Below are positions 1 to 8,417 of a DNA stretch of 33,664 nt, piece after piece. Within the stretch, counting starts at the first letter, position 1. The number at the start of each line of letters is the position of its first letter. Below the pieces are notes generated by a model that worked only from the letters and a program-made list of their open reading frames with translations, was not told where the DNA came from and made no database searches. The position numbers and the translations under genes are program-made. The stretch is from the NCBI GenBank assembly GCA_018644935.1, contig JABGPL010000045.1, forward strand, positions 1-33,664, given 5' to 3'. The stretch is from Calditrichota bacterium. Its GTDB lineage: Bacteria > Electryoneota > AABM5-125-24 > Hatepunaeales > Hatepunaeaceae.

Positions 1-18
1 TCCAATTAAGTTTTTTTA

Positions 19-1593
19 CTAATCATGTCTATTTTTATACTCCGTATGAGTTAAATTTTCTAAATAATTATACAATACATAATCCTCATCTAATACTTTA
101 TCATATATTTTAAATGATGTGAAAGCATTTTCGCCTTCGGGTATGTTGATTGAACGCCTCACCAGCCTCGGGAGCTGCGAAGCACGTACCGATTCAAATC
201 CCTGATTGGTCCTGAGGAAGATATAGTCGCCATCGGTGGATTCAATCCCGTAATAGATAAGGTGATCTCCTCCATCCTCATGGTCTTCATTTTCCCATGA
301 AGCGACAAGGACCGGGCGATTAACGTTGAGGATATTAAATATATCGCAGCCGTAGGGTTTGAGAACGAACAGGAAGTTGTTCTTAACACACATATCTACA
401 GGGTTATACGCTTCCCCGGTAACGTCACATTGTCCCATTTGAAGTGGTTGATGGATATCTTCCACGTCAACAATTTTAATTACCGCATAGTCGTCGCGAG
501 GATTACCCTCTCTGTCCTGTACGAGAGCATATCTACCGAGTGACATAACAGATTCTACATTACCATTGCCGTTATATTCGCCAATGGCGGCAGGTATTTC
601 CGGATTCGAATAATCAACCATGCCCAGCCTGGTATCGCCAACAACAAATGCACACGTCCCTTGAGCTGAAACATCTAATGCATCTAACCCATGTGTTCCA
701 TGCCTGTAAGAGCTTAGAAGTACCGATTCTGTTGGTTGGGAAATGTCTATTATGTTTATAAATCCGCCAGTGGTGGTCATTAAAAGCAACTGCCCCGCCA
801 GAGTAATGCTTGTCGGCTCGCCCCAGTTTCCCCCATGATAGAGTTCTTGCATTTCATCAGGATTAGTGGCATCTAAAATCCTTAATACTCCATCACGTTC
901 TAAGGCAGTGTAGATAATGCCATCCCGTGCGCAGATGTCGATAACCGTTCGGTCAATTGCTACCCACGAGATTTCATGTGGATTTGTCGGGTCTACTATG
1001 TCGATAGCTCGAATGACACGAGTGTGGTTTTCCTCATCAATATCATGGCGGCCAACGGCGTAGAGGATATTGTTATCAACGGTGATGTTCCAGGCAGAAG
1101 AATTAAACCGACCGACTTCAATCAACTGCCCCATATCATTCATGTTAAACAAATCAACGGAACCGCCATAGCCACCAATTGCTACACCGAAGGAGGTTGC
1201 CACGATTCTATCATGCCACCGTCCCTGCTCAAGATGTCGGTAGGTTATGCTTGGTAGGGTGGGGTCACTGATATCAAGAACTACAACGTCCTCAGTTGCA
1301 ATAAAGATCAGATAGTTTTCGAATATAACCGGAGATTTGGCGCACGGGAAGTCTGTATCATTGTACCAGACTATCTGAGGATTGCGCGGATTGGAGATGT
1401 CCAGGATGTGTATCCCGCCAGGGTCGAGGGCAACGAAAGCGAAGTCTTCCCTGACTACGACTTCCATTTCTTCTGCGGTGCTCCAGTTGACGAACATCCG
1501 ACCAGCGATTTGCATCTCGATGTCGTCTTGAGCGAAGACCGATGAAACTGCGATAAGCATAAAAAAGAGAAAAGTAATAATTTGTTTCGACAC
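19..1593 (-). CDS. Secreted LVIVD-repeat beta-propeller protein
   Basis: Encodes 524 residues from a GTG start, with AGAGAGG about 7 nt upstream. The N-terminus is a Sec signal peptide: SKQ, a hydrophobic core, then SSVFAQ with likely cleavage before DDIEM. The mature part is a series of about eight repeats of roughly 40-50 residues, each with a hydrophobic strand followed by a D(I/V)(S/T)(N/D/Q)P turn, for example GGIHILDISNPRNP, VVVLDISDPTLP and INIIDISQPTE. This is the pattern of the LVIVD repeat family, predicted to fold as a beta-propeller. Such proteins are exported in many FCB-type bacteria; their ligands are generally unknown. No enzymatic motif and no T9SS tail is visible at the C-terminus. 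The gene is transcribed away from the next gene across a 268-nt intergenic stretch in which I see nothing distinctive. The family call is fairly safe, but the function is unknown. Confidence 0.85.
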   Translation of the reverse strand: MSKQIITFLFFMLIAVSSVFAQDDIEMQIAGRMFVNWSTAEEMEVVVREDFAFVALDPGGIHILDISNPRNPQIVWYNDTDFPCAKSPVIFENYLIFIATEDVVVLDISDPTLPSITYRHLEQGRWHDRIVATSFGVAIGGYGGSVDLFNMNDMGQLIEVGRFNSSAWNITVDNNILYAVGRHDIDEENHTRVIRAIDIVDPTNPHEISWVAIDRTVIDICARDGIIYTALERDGVLRILDATNPDEMQELYHGGNWGEPTSITLAGQLLLMTTTGGFINIIDISQPTESVLLSSYRHGTHGLDALDVSAQGTCAFVVGDTRLGMVDYSNPEIPAAIGEYNGNGNVESVMSLGRYALVQDREGNPRDDYAVIKIVDVEDIHQPLQMGQCDVTGEAYNPVDMCVKNNFLFVLKPYGCDIFNILNVNRPVLVASWENEDHEDGGDHLIYYGIESTDGDYIFLRTNQGFESVRASQLPRLVRRSINIPEGENAFTSFKIYDKVLDEDYVLYNYLENLTHTEYKNRHD

Positions 1594-1861
1594 AGCTCAG
1601 CCTCTCTTCATAGATGGGAATGATTACATTAGGTTTAAAATATAACCAGTGTTTCTACACCAAGTCAAGAGAAATCTTTAGATTAATGAAATTCACAGGG
1701 TAGGGGATATAATCTCTTACCACAAAAGAGGAGGTTACCACTGCAGCAACTACAATTCCCCTCAATCATTCTCCAGTGTCCCAAACACCTAACAATATCC
1801 TTGCTCAAATGAGATGTGGTGGCTACATTAAGAGCGATTAGCTAATTCACCAAAACAACAA

Positions 1862-2911
1862 TTGAAAAATCATACGCTAAAAATAAACGTCCTGTTTATC
1901 TGGAAACCGGCAGATCGGTTGAAAGAATATTTGAGGGATGGATTAAAGAATCTGGTTGAGGTCAACCTGATTTTTCCCGAATCACTTGAGCAGGATAAGT
2001 TAAATGAGCTCGCTCCGAAAGCAGATATTATTATTGGTTGGCGACCAACGCCGGAGCTGTTGAACGTGGCAACGAGGTTGAAGCTGTTTATCAATCCCGG
2101 AGCTGGAATAAAGCATCTGATTGATATGTTCACCGAGGTCAATAAAGGTAGAAAGGTGACTCTGGCGAACGGGCATGGAAACTCGTATTTTACTGCGCAA
2201 CATACAGTCGCTCTGTTGATGGCATTGACCAACAAAGTCATGGCACATCACAATTGGATGGTCGAGGGTGAGTGGCGTAAAGGGGATGCTGATGGGGCAT
2301 CTGTTCCCCTGCGAGACCGAAAGATTGGGTTGCTTGGTTATGGGCATATTAACCGGAAAGTGCATCGGTTTTTGTCGGGATTCGATGTTGATTTTGCTGT
2401 ATGTCGGAACAATTGGGATGATGACAATGATGGGGAGGGATTGCTTCGCTGCGCTCGCAATGACATGGGGCGATATACACCGGAATCGTTGGATGCGTTT
2501 CTTACTGAGATTGACACTCTGATAATTGCAGTTCCGCAGACTCCCGAAACTGAAGCATTGATTGGGATGAAAGAGCTCAAACAGCTTGGGGAGAGTGGGT
2601 TGATCGTCAATGTGGCGCGGGGTTCTGTTGTTGATGAAACCAGTTTGTACTGTGCTTTGAAAGACGGTGTGATTGCAGGTGCAGCACTTGACGTGTGGTA
2701 TGATTATTCTCCTGATGCTGATGAGGATGGCAAGAAGTATCCCTGCACACAGCCGTTTCATACTCTGGATAATGTTGTATTGTCTCCCCATCGTGCGGCT
2801 TCTCCATTTAGTGATTTGAAAAGGTGGGATGAAGTGGTGGAGAATGTTTCCCGGTTTAGTCAGGGGCGAGATGATTTCTTGAATGTTGTGAAGTTGGATC
2901 GGCAGTATTGA
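1862..2911 (+). CDS. D-isomer-specific 2-hydroxyacid dehydrogenase family protein
   Basis: A 349-residue NAD-dependent 2-hydroxyacid dehydrogenase. The dinucleotide-binding loop is GLLGYGHINRKVHRF. The catalytic Arg lies in VNVARGSVVDE and the catalytic His in LSPHRAA near the C-terminus. The family interconverts 2-hydroxy acids and 2-keto acids in the cytoplasm; the substrate cannot be read from sequence. The frame opens with TTG, and there is no ATG or GTG between it and an upstream in-frame stop. No good ribosome-binding site is visible. Odd feature: about 12 residues near position 191 (EGLLRCARNDMG) are the translation of a palindromic repeat inserted in frame in the NAD domain, where homologs are expected to have a variable loop. 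The next gene begins about 100 nt downstream, across a paired-hairpin repeat. Confidence 0.85.
   Translation: MKNHTLKINVLFIWKPADRLKEYLRDGLKNLVEVNLIFPESLEQDKLNELAPKADIIIGWRPTPELLNVATRLKLFINPGAGIKHLIDMFTEVNKGRKVTLANGHGNSYFTAQHTVALLMALTNKVMAHHNWMVEGEWRKGDADGASVPLRDRKIGLLGYGHINRKVHRFLSGFDVDFAVCRNNWDDDNDGEGLLRCARNDMGRYTPESLDAFLTEIDTLIIAVPQTPETEALIGMKELKQLGESGLIVNVARGSVVDETSLYCALKDGVIAGAALDVWYDYSPDADEDGKKYPCTQPFHTLDNVVLSPHRAASPFSDLKRWDEVVENVSRFSQGRDDFLNVVKLDRQY
2434..2468. repeat. Palindromic repeat inserted in frame within the dehydrogenase gene
   Basis: The segment has terminal arms ATTGC (2439-2443) and GCAAT (2458-2462) around a GC-rich core, followed by GACATGGGG. Its translations (GLLRCARND in the gene frame, DCFAALAMT in another frame, and the antisense SLRAQRSNP) are the signatures of a palindromic repeat seen dispersed in many bacterial genomes. 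Here the frame is kept open through it. This resembles the protein-coding palindromic elements known from Rickettsia, although homology to those is not implied. Confidence 0.65.
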
Positions 2912-2916
2912 TTTAG

Positions 2917-2997
2917 GGGCGAATAATGATTCGCCCAGGTAACATGACCTATTTTTTTACATTAACAAGAACGACAAGGGCGAATAATTATTCGCCC
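2917..2997. repeat. Paired-hairpin repeat, GGGCGAAT family
   Basis: Two hairpins are separated by about 40 nt of AT-rich sequence. The first has arms GGGCGAAT (2917-2924) and ATTCGCCC (2929-2936). The second is a perfect 20-bp palindrome, GGGCGAATAATTATTCGCCC (2978-2997). Related pairs occur at 33474-33538 and, degenerate, at 11054-11073. The element fills the gap between the dehydrogenase stop and the likely start of the permease. Confidence 0.85.
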
Positions 2998-3012
2998 CCT
3001 GAGAACACACAC

Positions 3013-3951
3013 TTGAACAATAAACCAGTACCTATAATCCTAATCTGGACGGCATTAGTCCTGCTAATGGCATCCTGGGGTGGATCGTTTATCGCGATGA
3101 AGATCGGGGTGAAGTATTTGACACCTTACGAACTTGTTTTGGCGCGTTTTGTGCCTTCTGCATTCCTATTGTGGATAATTGCAGTACTTAAACGTAAAGA
3201 TATCAAACATAAAAGTGGATTCTGGAGAACTTTATCTCAAAGACAAAAATGGGGTTTAGTGCTGGCAGCATTTCTGGCTGTTCCTGGTTACCATTTCTGT
3301 CTGAATACCGGTTTAACAATTATCCCTGCCGGGTGGGCAAGTCTGGTGATATCACTCAATCCCGCTTGCATAACGGTCTTTGCAGCGTTGATATTGAGTG
3401 AAAAGATTGGGATAAGGCGGTGGATTGGGATATCGATATCTTTTTTAGCTCTGGCTTATATTGCACTCAGTCGGGACATTCAAACCGGCAATGGTGAAGT
3501 GATGTCCTTCTGGGCGAAAACAATCGGAATGCTGATTACATTTGGAGCAGTTCTCTGTTGGGGCGGGTTCACAGTCCTTGGCAAGAAATTCATCCGCGAT
3601 CACGATTCTCTGGTCGTATTAGCATGGATAATCGGTCTCGGAACTCTGATGGTTCTGCCAGGATTAAGAAGTGACTTCTTTGAAAAAATGGCAAATGGCA
3701 ACTCCGAACTGTGGGTTTCTGTAATATTTCTGTCGGTTATATGCACAGTTGCTGGATTCGCAGTTTGGTACTGGGTGCTGGAAACTTGGGACGCTTCACG
3801 TGCCGGAGCATTTATCTATCTGGTGCCAGTGTTTGCATTGATCAGTGGCTGGTGGATTCTTGGGGAACCGCTGGATTTAAGCCTGATGCTGAGTGCATCC
3901 GTTGTGGTTGGTGGGGTTATTTTAGCGGGTGGCAAGGGGAAAAAGGTTTAA
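3013..3951 (+). CDS. EamA/DMT-superfamily permease
   Basis: A membrane protein of about 312 residues with roughly ten hydrophobic segments in two similar halves, typical of two EamA domains in the drug/metabolite transporter superfamily. The first half has the characteristic ASWGGSFIAMKIG start of TM1 and PYELVLARF; the second half has LITFGAVLCWGGFTVLGKK and the late AFIYLVPVFALISGWWILGEP. These proteins usually export metabolites or amino acids through the inner membrane; the substrate is not predictable. The frame extends upstream to an ATG at 2926, but that extension is the translation of the palindromic repeat. I prefer the TTG at 3013, which puts the first helix close to the N-terminus; ribosome-binding support is weak. 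The next gene starts 30 nt downstream. Confidence 0.85.
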   Translation: MNNKPVPIILIWTALVLLMASWGGSFIAMKIGVKYLTPYELVLARFVPSAFLLWIIAVLKRKDIKHKSGFWRTLSQRQKWGLVLAAFLAVPGYHFCLNTGLTIIPAGWASLVISLNPACITVFAALILSEKIGIRRWIGISISFLALAYIALSRDIQTGNGEVMSFWAKTIGMLITFGAVLCWGGFTVLGKKFIRDHDSLVVLAWIIGLGTLMVLPGLRSDFFEKMANGNSELWVSVIFLSVICTVAGFAVWYWVLETWDASRAGAFIYLVPVFALISGWWILGEPLDLSLMLSASVVVGGVILAGGKGKKV

Positions 3952-3981
3952 TAAATTTCAACAGTGAAAATAGAGGTAATA

Positions 3982-5160
3982 ATGCGTTTACTTAAAATGA
4001 TTTTGGCTATTGTCTTTCTGATGACTGTTCCACTTCTTGCGTTTGATTTTGATATTGATGATGCTGGTGATCTGGTGGAAGCTCTGTCGAAATTAAAGGT
4101 TGAGGGGAAGGGATATTTCTATTATAAATATGATGTTTCTGACAATAATAGTCAGAGCAACTCATTTGATTTCGGACGAATGTATTTTGGTGCAAATTAT
4201 CGGTTGTCCAATCAATTTTCCATACGATACCTGACCGATTTTTCTCAGCAAGGAAATACTAGTAAGTTTAAAGTCTTTCCGAAATATGCATATGTTGATT
4301 GGAAAATCAAAGATGGTTTAAGCTTGATAATGGGTTTACAAGGGACGAACAACTGGAAAGAACCCGAGAATGCATGGGGTTATCGGTCAATTTATTACGC
4401 TCCTTTGGAGGCTTTTGGGAAGTTCTGGGAGGTGACAGCAATGACTTATGCATCACACCTAAGTTATCTATATCAAGGTAACCAATCCGAAGATTATGAA
4501 AGGCAAAAGAACCGATATCGGAATTTCAATGAAGCAAGTAAATCGGGAATGGGATCATCTGCCGATATGGGTGTAACTGCAAAATACAATTTTTGTGATG
4601 ATTACTATGCAAACCTCAGCGTGATAAACGGATCAGGATATAAGGAAAGAGAAAATGACATATATAAAAATGTTCAGCTCAGGGTAGGTTCTCATCAAAT
4701 CAACAAACGGCTGCATCTCTCAGGATATGTAGAATTAGAGCCGTGGAGTGGATCTAGTTTGACAGGAGATAGACAGCAATATATGAATGTGCAATGGGAT
4801 ATGATGGCATCTTTTAAAAGAAATGGTATTTTTAGCGTTGGGGTGGATTTAAATGGAAAGAAATTCGATGGAATAGAAACCATTAATGCTTTTTGTTATT
4901 CCATTTTTGGAAATTTTCACATTTTTCAGGAGCAGTTGCTATTTTTAGCGAGATATGACAATTACAGTACAGGCATTGATCACGCAGAATTCTTCGATTA
5001 TGACCAGGTATGGTGGACAAATGGAGGTCTATTGATTCTTGGATTAGATTATAAGCCACATAAGAATATCAGCATCATTCCGAACCTCCAGATGAAATCT
5101 TATGATAACCAAGAATACAGGAATAAGATAATTTATATTCATTTATCATTCGGATTTTAG
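3982..5160 (+). CDS. Predicted outer-membrane beta-barrel protein, paralog 1
   Basis: Encodes 392 residues. I chose the ATG at 3982 because AGAGGT precedes it at normal spacing and the signal peptide (MRLLKMILAIVFLMTVPLLA, cleaved before FDFDID) begins there; a GTG 18 nt upstream is also in frame. The mature protein alternates hydrophobic and polar residues in strand-like segments rich in Tyr, Trp and Phe and ends in IYIHLSFGF, with the terminal aromatic expected of an outer-membrane barrel. It is clearly paralogous to the protein at 6304-7491. Both share GDLVE.LSKLKV.GKGYFYY, a WGYRSI..AP.EAFG.FW block and an FKRNG.FSVG.DLNGK.FDGIETINA block. I do not recognise a named family. A porin-like or substrate-uptake role is inference. 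It is probably co-transcribed with the hydrolase lipoprotein that follows. Confidence 0.75.
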   Translation: MRLLKMILAIVFLMTVPLLAFDFDIDDAGDLVEALSKLKVEGKGYFYYKYDVSDNNSQSNSFDFGRMYFGANYRLSNQFSIRYLTDFSQQGNTSKFKVFPKYAYVDWKIKDGLSLIMGLQGTNNWKEPENAWGYRSIYYAPLEAFGKFWEVTAMTYASHLSYLYQGNQSEDYERQKNRYRNFNEASKSGMGSSADMGVTAKYNFCDDYYANLSVINGSGYKERENDIYKNVQLRVGSHQINKRLHLSGYVELEPWSGSSLTGDRQQYMNVQWDMMASFKRNGIFSVGVDLNGKKFDGIETINAFCYSIFGNFHIFQEQLLFLARYDNYSTGIDHAEFFDYDQVWWTNGGLLILGLDYKPHKNISIIPNLQMKSYDNQEYRNKIIYIHLSFGF

Positions 5161-5294
5161 AGAGAAAAAAGAATTCAGAGTATCACCATGAATGAGTAGG
5201 TTGCAGAATGCAAACTGTCGAGCTACCGTGTTGTTTAAACTCAACGATAACACTAGCTTATAAATTTATAATAGACAAGGATAGGAGGATCAAA

Positions 5295-6191
5295 ATGTTA
5301 AAACAATTTTTAGTTGTGTCCATTTTAGTTTTCCTAATAACTTCTTGTTCGGTTTCTCATGAGAAATCAAAAATTGTCAGTTCTAACATTGTCCTTGACA
5401 ATGAGCAAATTTCTATTAAAGAAATTACCTACCTTTCGGACGGTTTAAATGTGAAGGGATATCTCGCTGAACCAAAAGAAGAAAAGCAATATCCGTGCGT
5501 CATTTATTGCCGAGGAGGTAACCGGGATTTTGGGATGATCACGGAGGCAAAGGCAGAAAAACTTTTAGGACATATTGCAAATTGGGGATATGTCGTAATT
5601 GCATCTCAATATCGAGGTGTGATGGGAGGTGAAGGTTTTGAAGAATTTGGTGGCGATGATGTTAACGATGTTATCAATTTAATAGATATTCTCGCAACAA
5701 TTCCCAATGCAGATACATCGAGAATTGGAATATACGGATTCAGCCGTGGTGGAATGATGACCTACATTTCACTGACAAGGACAGAAAAGATTGACGCTGC
5801 TATTATTCGTTCAGGAGCTTCAGATTTACTCGATGGTGCCAGGAGACGCCCGGAGATGGATCGTGTATTTTCAGAATTAATCCCGGATTATGAAAATAAC
5901 AGAGAATCAGAGTTAAAATCACGATCCGCCATATACTGGGCGGAGAAATTAAGAAAAACACCTATCTTACTGTTACATGGTAGTTTAGATATGAGAGTGC
6001 ATCCAACTCAAGCATTAAGAATGGCAGATACGCTTTTTAGTATCGGACACCCCTTCAGGTTTGTTTTTTATGAAGGAGGATCTCACTCCTTAAGAGAACA
6101 TATAAAGGAAGTCAATTCAGTAGTAAAGATATGGCTTGATAATTATGTGCGTGATGGGAAGAAATTAAATGTGGAACTTCTTGAGAAATAG
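5295..6191 (+). CDS. S9-like alpha/beta hydrolase lipoprotein (peptidase)
   Basis: A 298-residue protein whose start is fixed by AGGAGG just upstream of the ATG at 5295, although the frame itself is open further upstream. The N-terminus is a lipoprotein signal with lipobox LITSC. The rest is an alpha/beta hydrolase of the prolyl-oligopeptidase (S9) type: an oxyanion-hole region SQYRGVMGGEG, the nucleophile elbow GFSRGG (Ser150), an Asp in LHGSLDMRVHP (Asp232) and a His in EGGSHSLREH (His264), in the correct order. The usual N-terminal propeller is absent, so this is a compact catalytic domain tethered to a membrane. It lies between two paralogous outer-membrane proteins, which suggests that the three act on the same peptide or ester substrate; this is inference. 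A nonpeptidase esterase is the main alternative. Confidence 0.85.
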   Translation: MLKQFLVVSILVFLITSCSVSHEKSKIVSSNIVLDNEQISIKEITYLSDGLNVKGYLAEPKEEKQYPCVIYCRGGNRDFGMITEAKAEKLLGHIANWGYVVIASQYRGVMGGEGFEEFGGDDVNDVINLIDILATIPNADTSRIGIYGFSRGGMMTYISLTRTEKIDAAIIRSGASDLLDGARRRPEMDRVFSELIPDYENNRESELKSRSAIYWAEKLRKTPILLLHGSLDMRVHPTQALRMADTLFSIGHPFRFVFYEGGSHSLREHIKEVNSVVKIWLDNYVRDGKKLNVELLEK

Positions 6192-6303
6192 GTGTGAACT
6201 GTAGGGTTAAGGTTCGGTTGATATTCGATGAAATCGGATTTCACATTTCAGGATGTCTGATCGTACTCAAAGGTATATCTAAACAATTAGAATAGAGGTA
6301 CAA

Positions 6304-7491
6304 ATGCGTTTCATAACATTGATTTTTGTAATTGTGGTTATGTTGACAATTCCGCTTTTTGCATTTGAATTTGACCCCGATAACACTGGGGATCTGGTAG
6401 AGACATTGTCAAAGTTGAAGGTTGATGGGAAGGGCTATTTTTATTACAATTATGACGTTTCAGTAGACGATAGCGAGAGCAATGAATTTGATTTTTCGAG
6501 AATTTACCTTGGAGCAAAATACCATATTTCGGAAGATTTTACAATACGTTACTTAAATGAAACTAATAATTTAAGGAGTGTAACCAAACTTACTTATGTT
6601 CACTGGAGTATTCACCCAAAAGTAGATATTGTAATTGGCCTATTAGGAATGAATAATTGGAAAGAGTCTGAGAAAGCTTGGGGCTATCGATCAATTCATT
6701 TTGCTCCAATGGAAGCATTTGGAGAATTCTGGGGGTCTGCTCTAGCTTCCTACCGTTTTAATATTCGTGAAAGGGCTTTTGATTCGGAAATATCCGAGAA
6801 TGAAGAAAGATATCTTCACGCACAAAATGGAAATTTCTATAAACTAAGAAATAAGAAAATGGGCTACTCAGCAGATTTAGGTGTGAAGTTAGATTACAGA
6901 CCTGATGTTGATACTTATCTGAGTTTTATTACATTTAATGGATCAGGATATTTAAAAAAGGAAGATGACAGGTACAAAAGTATTCAACTTAGAGCAGGAC
7001 AATATTTGATTGATAGACGACTGCATCTTTCCGGTTTTATAGAAGTAGAACCCTGGGAGGGTACAAATCGAAAGAAGGATACAGATCTTGTGAGTTATGA
7101 CTATCCTTACTTCAATATTCAGTGGGACTTGATGGCCTCATTCAAACGAAATGGTATGTTTAGTGTTGGTCTAGATTTGAATGGAAAGAGATTTGATGGT
7201 ATCGAAACCATCAATGCAATGAGCTATTCAGTATTCGGCAATTTCCATGTCTTGCAGAACAAATTGAAAGCCTTAGCCAGATATGATTATTACATAACCG
7301 GTTTTAACAAAGGTGAAGTTGCAATTCCTGGAGATAGATGGGAGACGAACGGCAGTTTGATTGTTTTAGGCTTAGACTACATGGCGCATAAAAACGTCCA
7401 TATAATCCTAAATTTCCAGATGTTATCCTTTGAAGATTCAGATAAAGACTCTCAAAACACTATCTATGTTCATGTGTCGTTCAAGTTTTAA
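6304..7491 (+). CDS. Predicted outer-membrane beta-barrel protein, paralog 2
   Basis: Encodes 395 residues from an ATG preceded by AGAGGT, the same start context as its paralog at 3982. It has a signal peptide (MRFITLIFVIVVMLTIPLFA) and a mature part starting FEFDPDN that aligns with paralog 1 over its whole length, with loop insertions (for example around DSEISENEERYLHAQNG) where surface loops are expected. It ends IYVHVSFKF, again with a terminal Phe. The conserved blocks and divergent loops fit an outer-membrane barrel whose extracellular loops vary. The gap of 112 nt to the hydrolase gene upstream contains no clear terminator, so a three-gene operon is plausible. A strong hairpin terminator follows at 7505-7542. 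Confidence 0.75.
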   Translation: MRFITLIFVIVVMLTIPLFAFEFDPDNTGDLVETLSKLKVDGKGYFYYNYDVSVDDSESNEFDFSRIYLGAKYHISEDFTIRYLNETNNLRSVTKLTYVHWSIHPKVDIVIGLLGMNNWKESEKAWGYRSIHFAPMEAFGEFWGSALASYRFNIRERAFDSEISENEERYLHAQNGNFYKLRNKKMGYSADLGVKLDYRPDVDTYLSFITFNGSGYLKKEDDRYKSIQLRAGQYLIDRRLHLSGFIEVEPWEGTNRKKDTDLVSYDYPYFNIQWDLMASFKRNGMFSVGLDLNGKRFDGIETINAMSYSVFGNFHVLQNKLKALARYDYYITGFNKGEVAIPGDRWETNGSLIVLGLDYMAHKNVHIILNFQMLSFEDSDKDSQNTIYVHVSFKF

Positions 7492-7504
7492 CTGATGGAC
7501 AAAA

Positions 7505-7542
7505 AATAAGCTCACCGATAACCTGGAATCCGTGAGCTTATT
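7505..7542. terminator. Hairpin terminator after the outer-membrane protein operon
   Basis: A perfect 11-bp inverted repeat, AATAAGCTCAC (7505-7515) and GTGAGCTTATT (7532-7542), begins 13 nt after the stop of the outer-membrane protein. It has an A-run on its left and T-rich sequence on its right, so it could work in both directions between the convergent genes. Confidence 0.8.
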
Positions 7543-7607
7543 AATTTCATTCAACGATGGGTGTGTCCCTCCCAGACCCATCACCACAACACCACATAAC
7601 CCCAACA

Positions 7608-8216
7608 CTACACAGTCAGCTTCTTAGCAATCTGCGCAACATATTCACCCTGGAATCGAGCTCCAGCGAGTTCGTTTTCAGATGGCATTCTACTTCCGTC
7701 ACCAGCTATAGTAGATGCACCGTATGGTGAGCACCCCGTAATTTCCTCATGGTTCATTTGACCTTTAAAGGAGTAGGGCAGACCCGCGACCAGCATCCCA
7801 TGATGCAGTAAAGTTGTGTGGAAACTCAGGATTGTCGATTCCTGACCACCATGTTGTGTGTTTGAGCTGGTGAAAACGCTACCGACCTTTCCAATCAAGC
7901 TGCCTTTCACCCATAGACCGCCTGTGCCGTCGAGGAATTGACGCATCTGGCCGGACATGTTTCCGAAACGGGTTGGAGTACCAAATATCACCGCATCAGC
8001 TGCAGCGAGTTCATCCACTTCGCATATTGGAACGTCTACAAAAGCCTTTTGAGCCTCAAGTGCTCCCATCTTCCCAAGCACTTCCTTTGGAAGTGTTTCT
8101 GGAACGCGTCTGAGTTCTACTTCAGCACCATCTACAGACCGGGCTCCATCAGCAATAGCTTGCGCCATTGCGTGGACATGGCCATAGGTCGAATAATGTA
8201 CAACTAATATTTTCAC
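7608..8216 (-). CDS. wrbA: NAD(P)H:quinone oxidoreductase WrbA (flavodoxin-like)
   Basis: A 202-residue cytoplasmic flavoprotein, the usual WrbA length. The FMN phosphate loop is [13 protein letters not shown] near the N-terminus. [17 protein letters not shown] and the [20 protein letters not shown] segment are WrbA-specific and contribute to flavin binding and tetramer contacts. WrbA carries out two-electron reduction of quinones by NAD(P)H, avoiding semiquinones under oxidative stress. The start is GTG with AAAGGAG six nt upstream. It is transcribed on its own, divergently from the cytochrome operon at 8418; the 201-nt gap must contain both promoters, but I cannot place either with confidence. 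A short palindrome, TAACT-GTT-AGTTA, lies at 8387-8399 close to the start of the operon. Confidence 0.93.
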   Translation of the reverse strand: MKILVVHYSTYGHVHAMAQAIADGARSVDGAEVELRRVPETLPKEVLGKMGALEAQKAFVDVPICEVDELAAADAVIFGTPTRFGNMSGQMRQFLDGTGGLWVKGSLIGKVGSVFTSSNTQHGGQESTILSFHTTLLHHGMLVAGLPYSFKGQMNHEEITGCSPYGASTIAGDGSRMPSENELAGARFQGEYVAQIAKKLTV

Positions 8217-8417
8217 AAAAAACTCCTTTGTTTTCTGATAATGTTTGTGTAGTTTACAAAAGTATTACGTGAAGAAATTTCCAAAGTGTGATCTTTGTCT
8301 AGCGCATTTGAATAATTAATTGAACCGGAAGTCAAAAACGGTAGAGAAATTGTCAACTTAAGAAAAAAAAATGCGTAACTCGTCTATAACTGTTAGTTAA
8401 ACAAAAAGCGAGTAATT

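Noticed and set aside
2000..2791. A long minus-strand open frame of about 263 codons antisense to the dehydrogenase
   Set aside because: It lies wholly opposite a gene with clear catalytic motifs, has no ribosome-binding site or family resemblance, and includes the antisense translation of the palindromic repeat.
2917..2997. CRISPR-like repeats
   Set aside because: The two palindromes are an inverted pair with one spacer, similar pairs occur elsewhere singly, and no array of regular direct repeats or cas gene is present.
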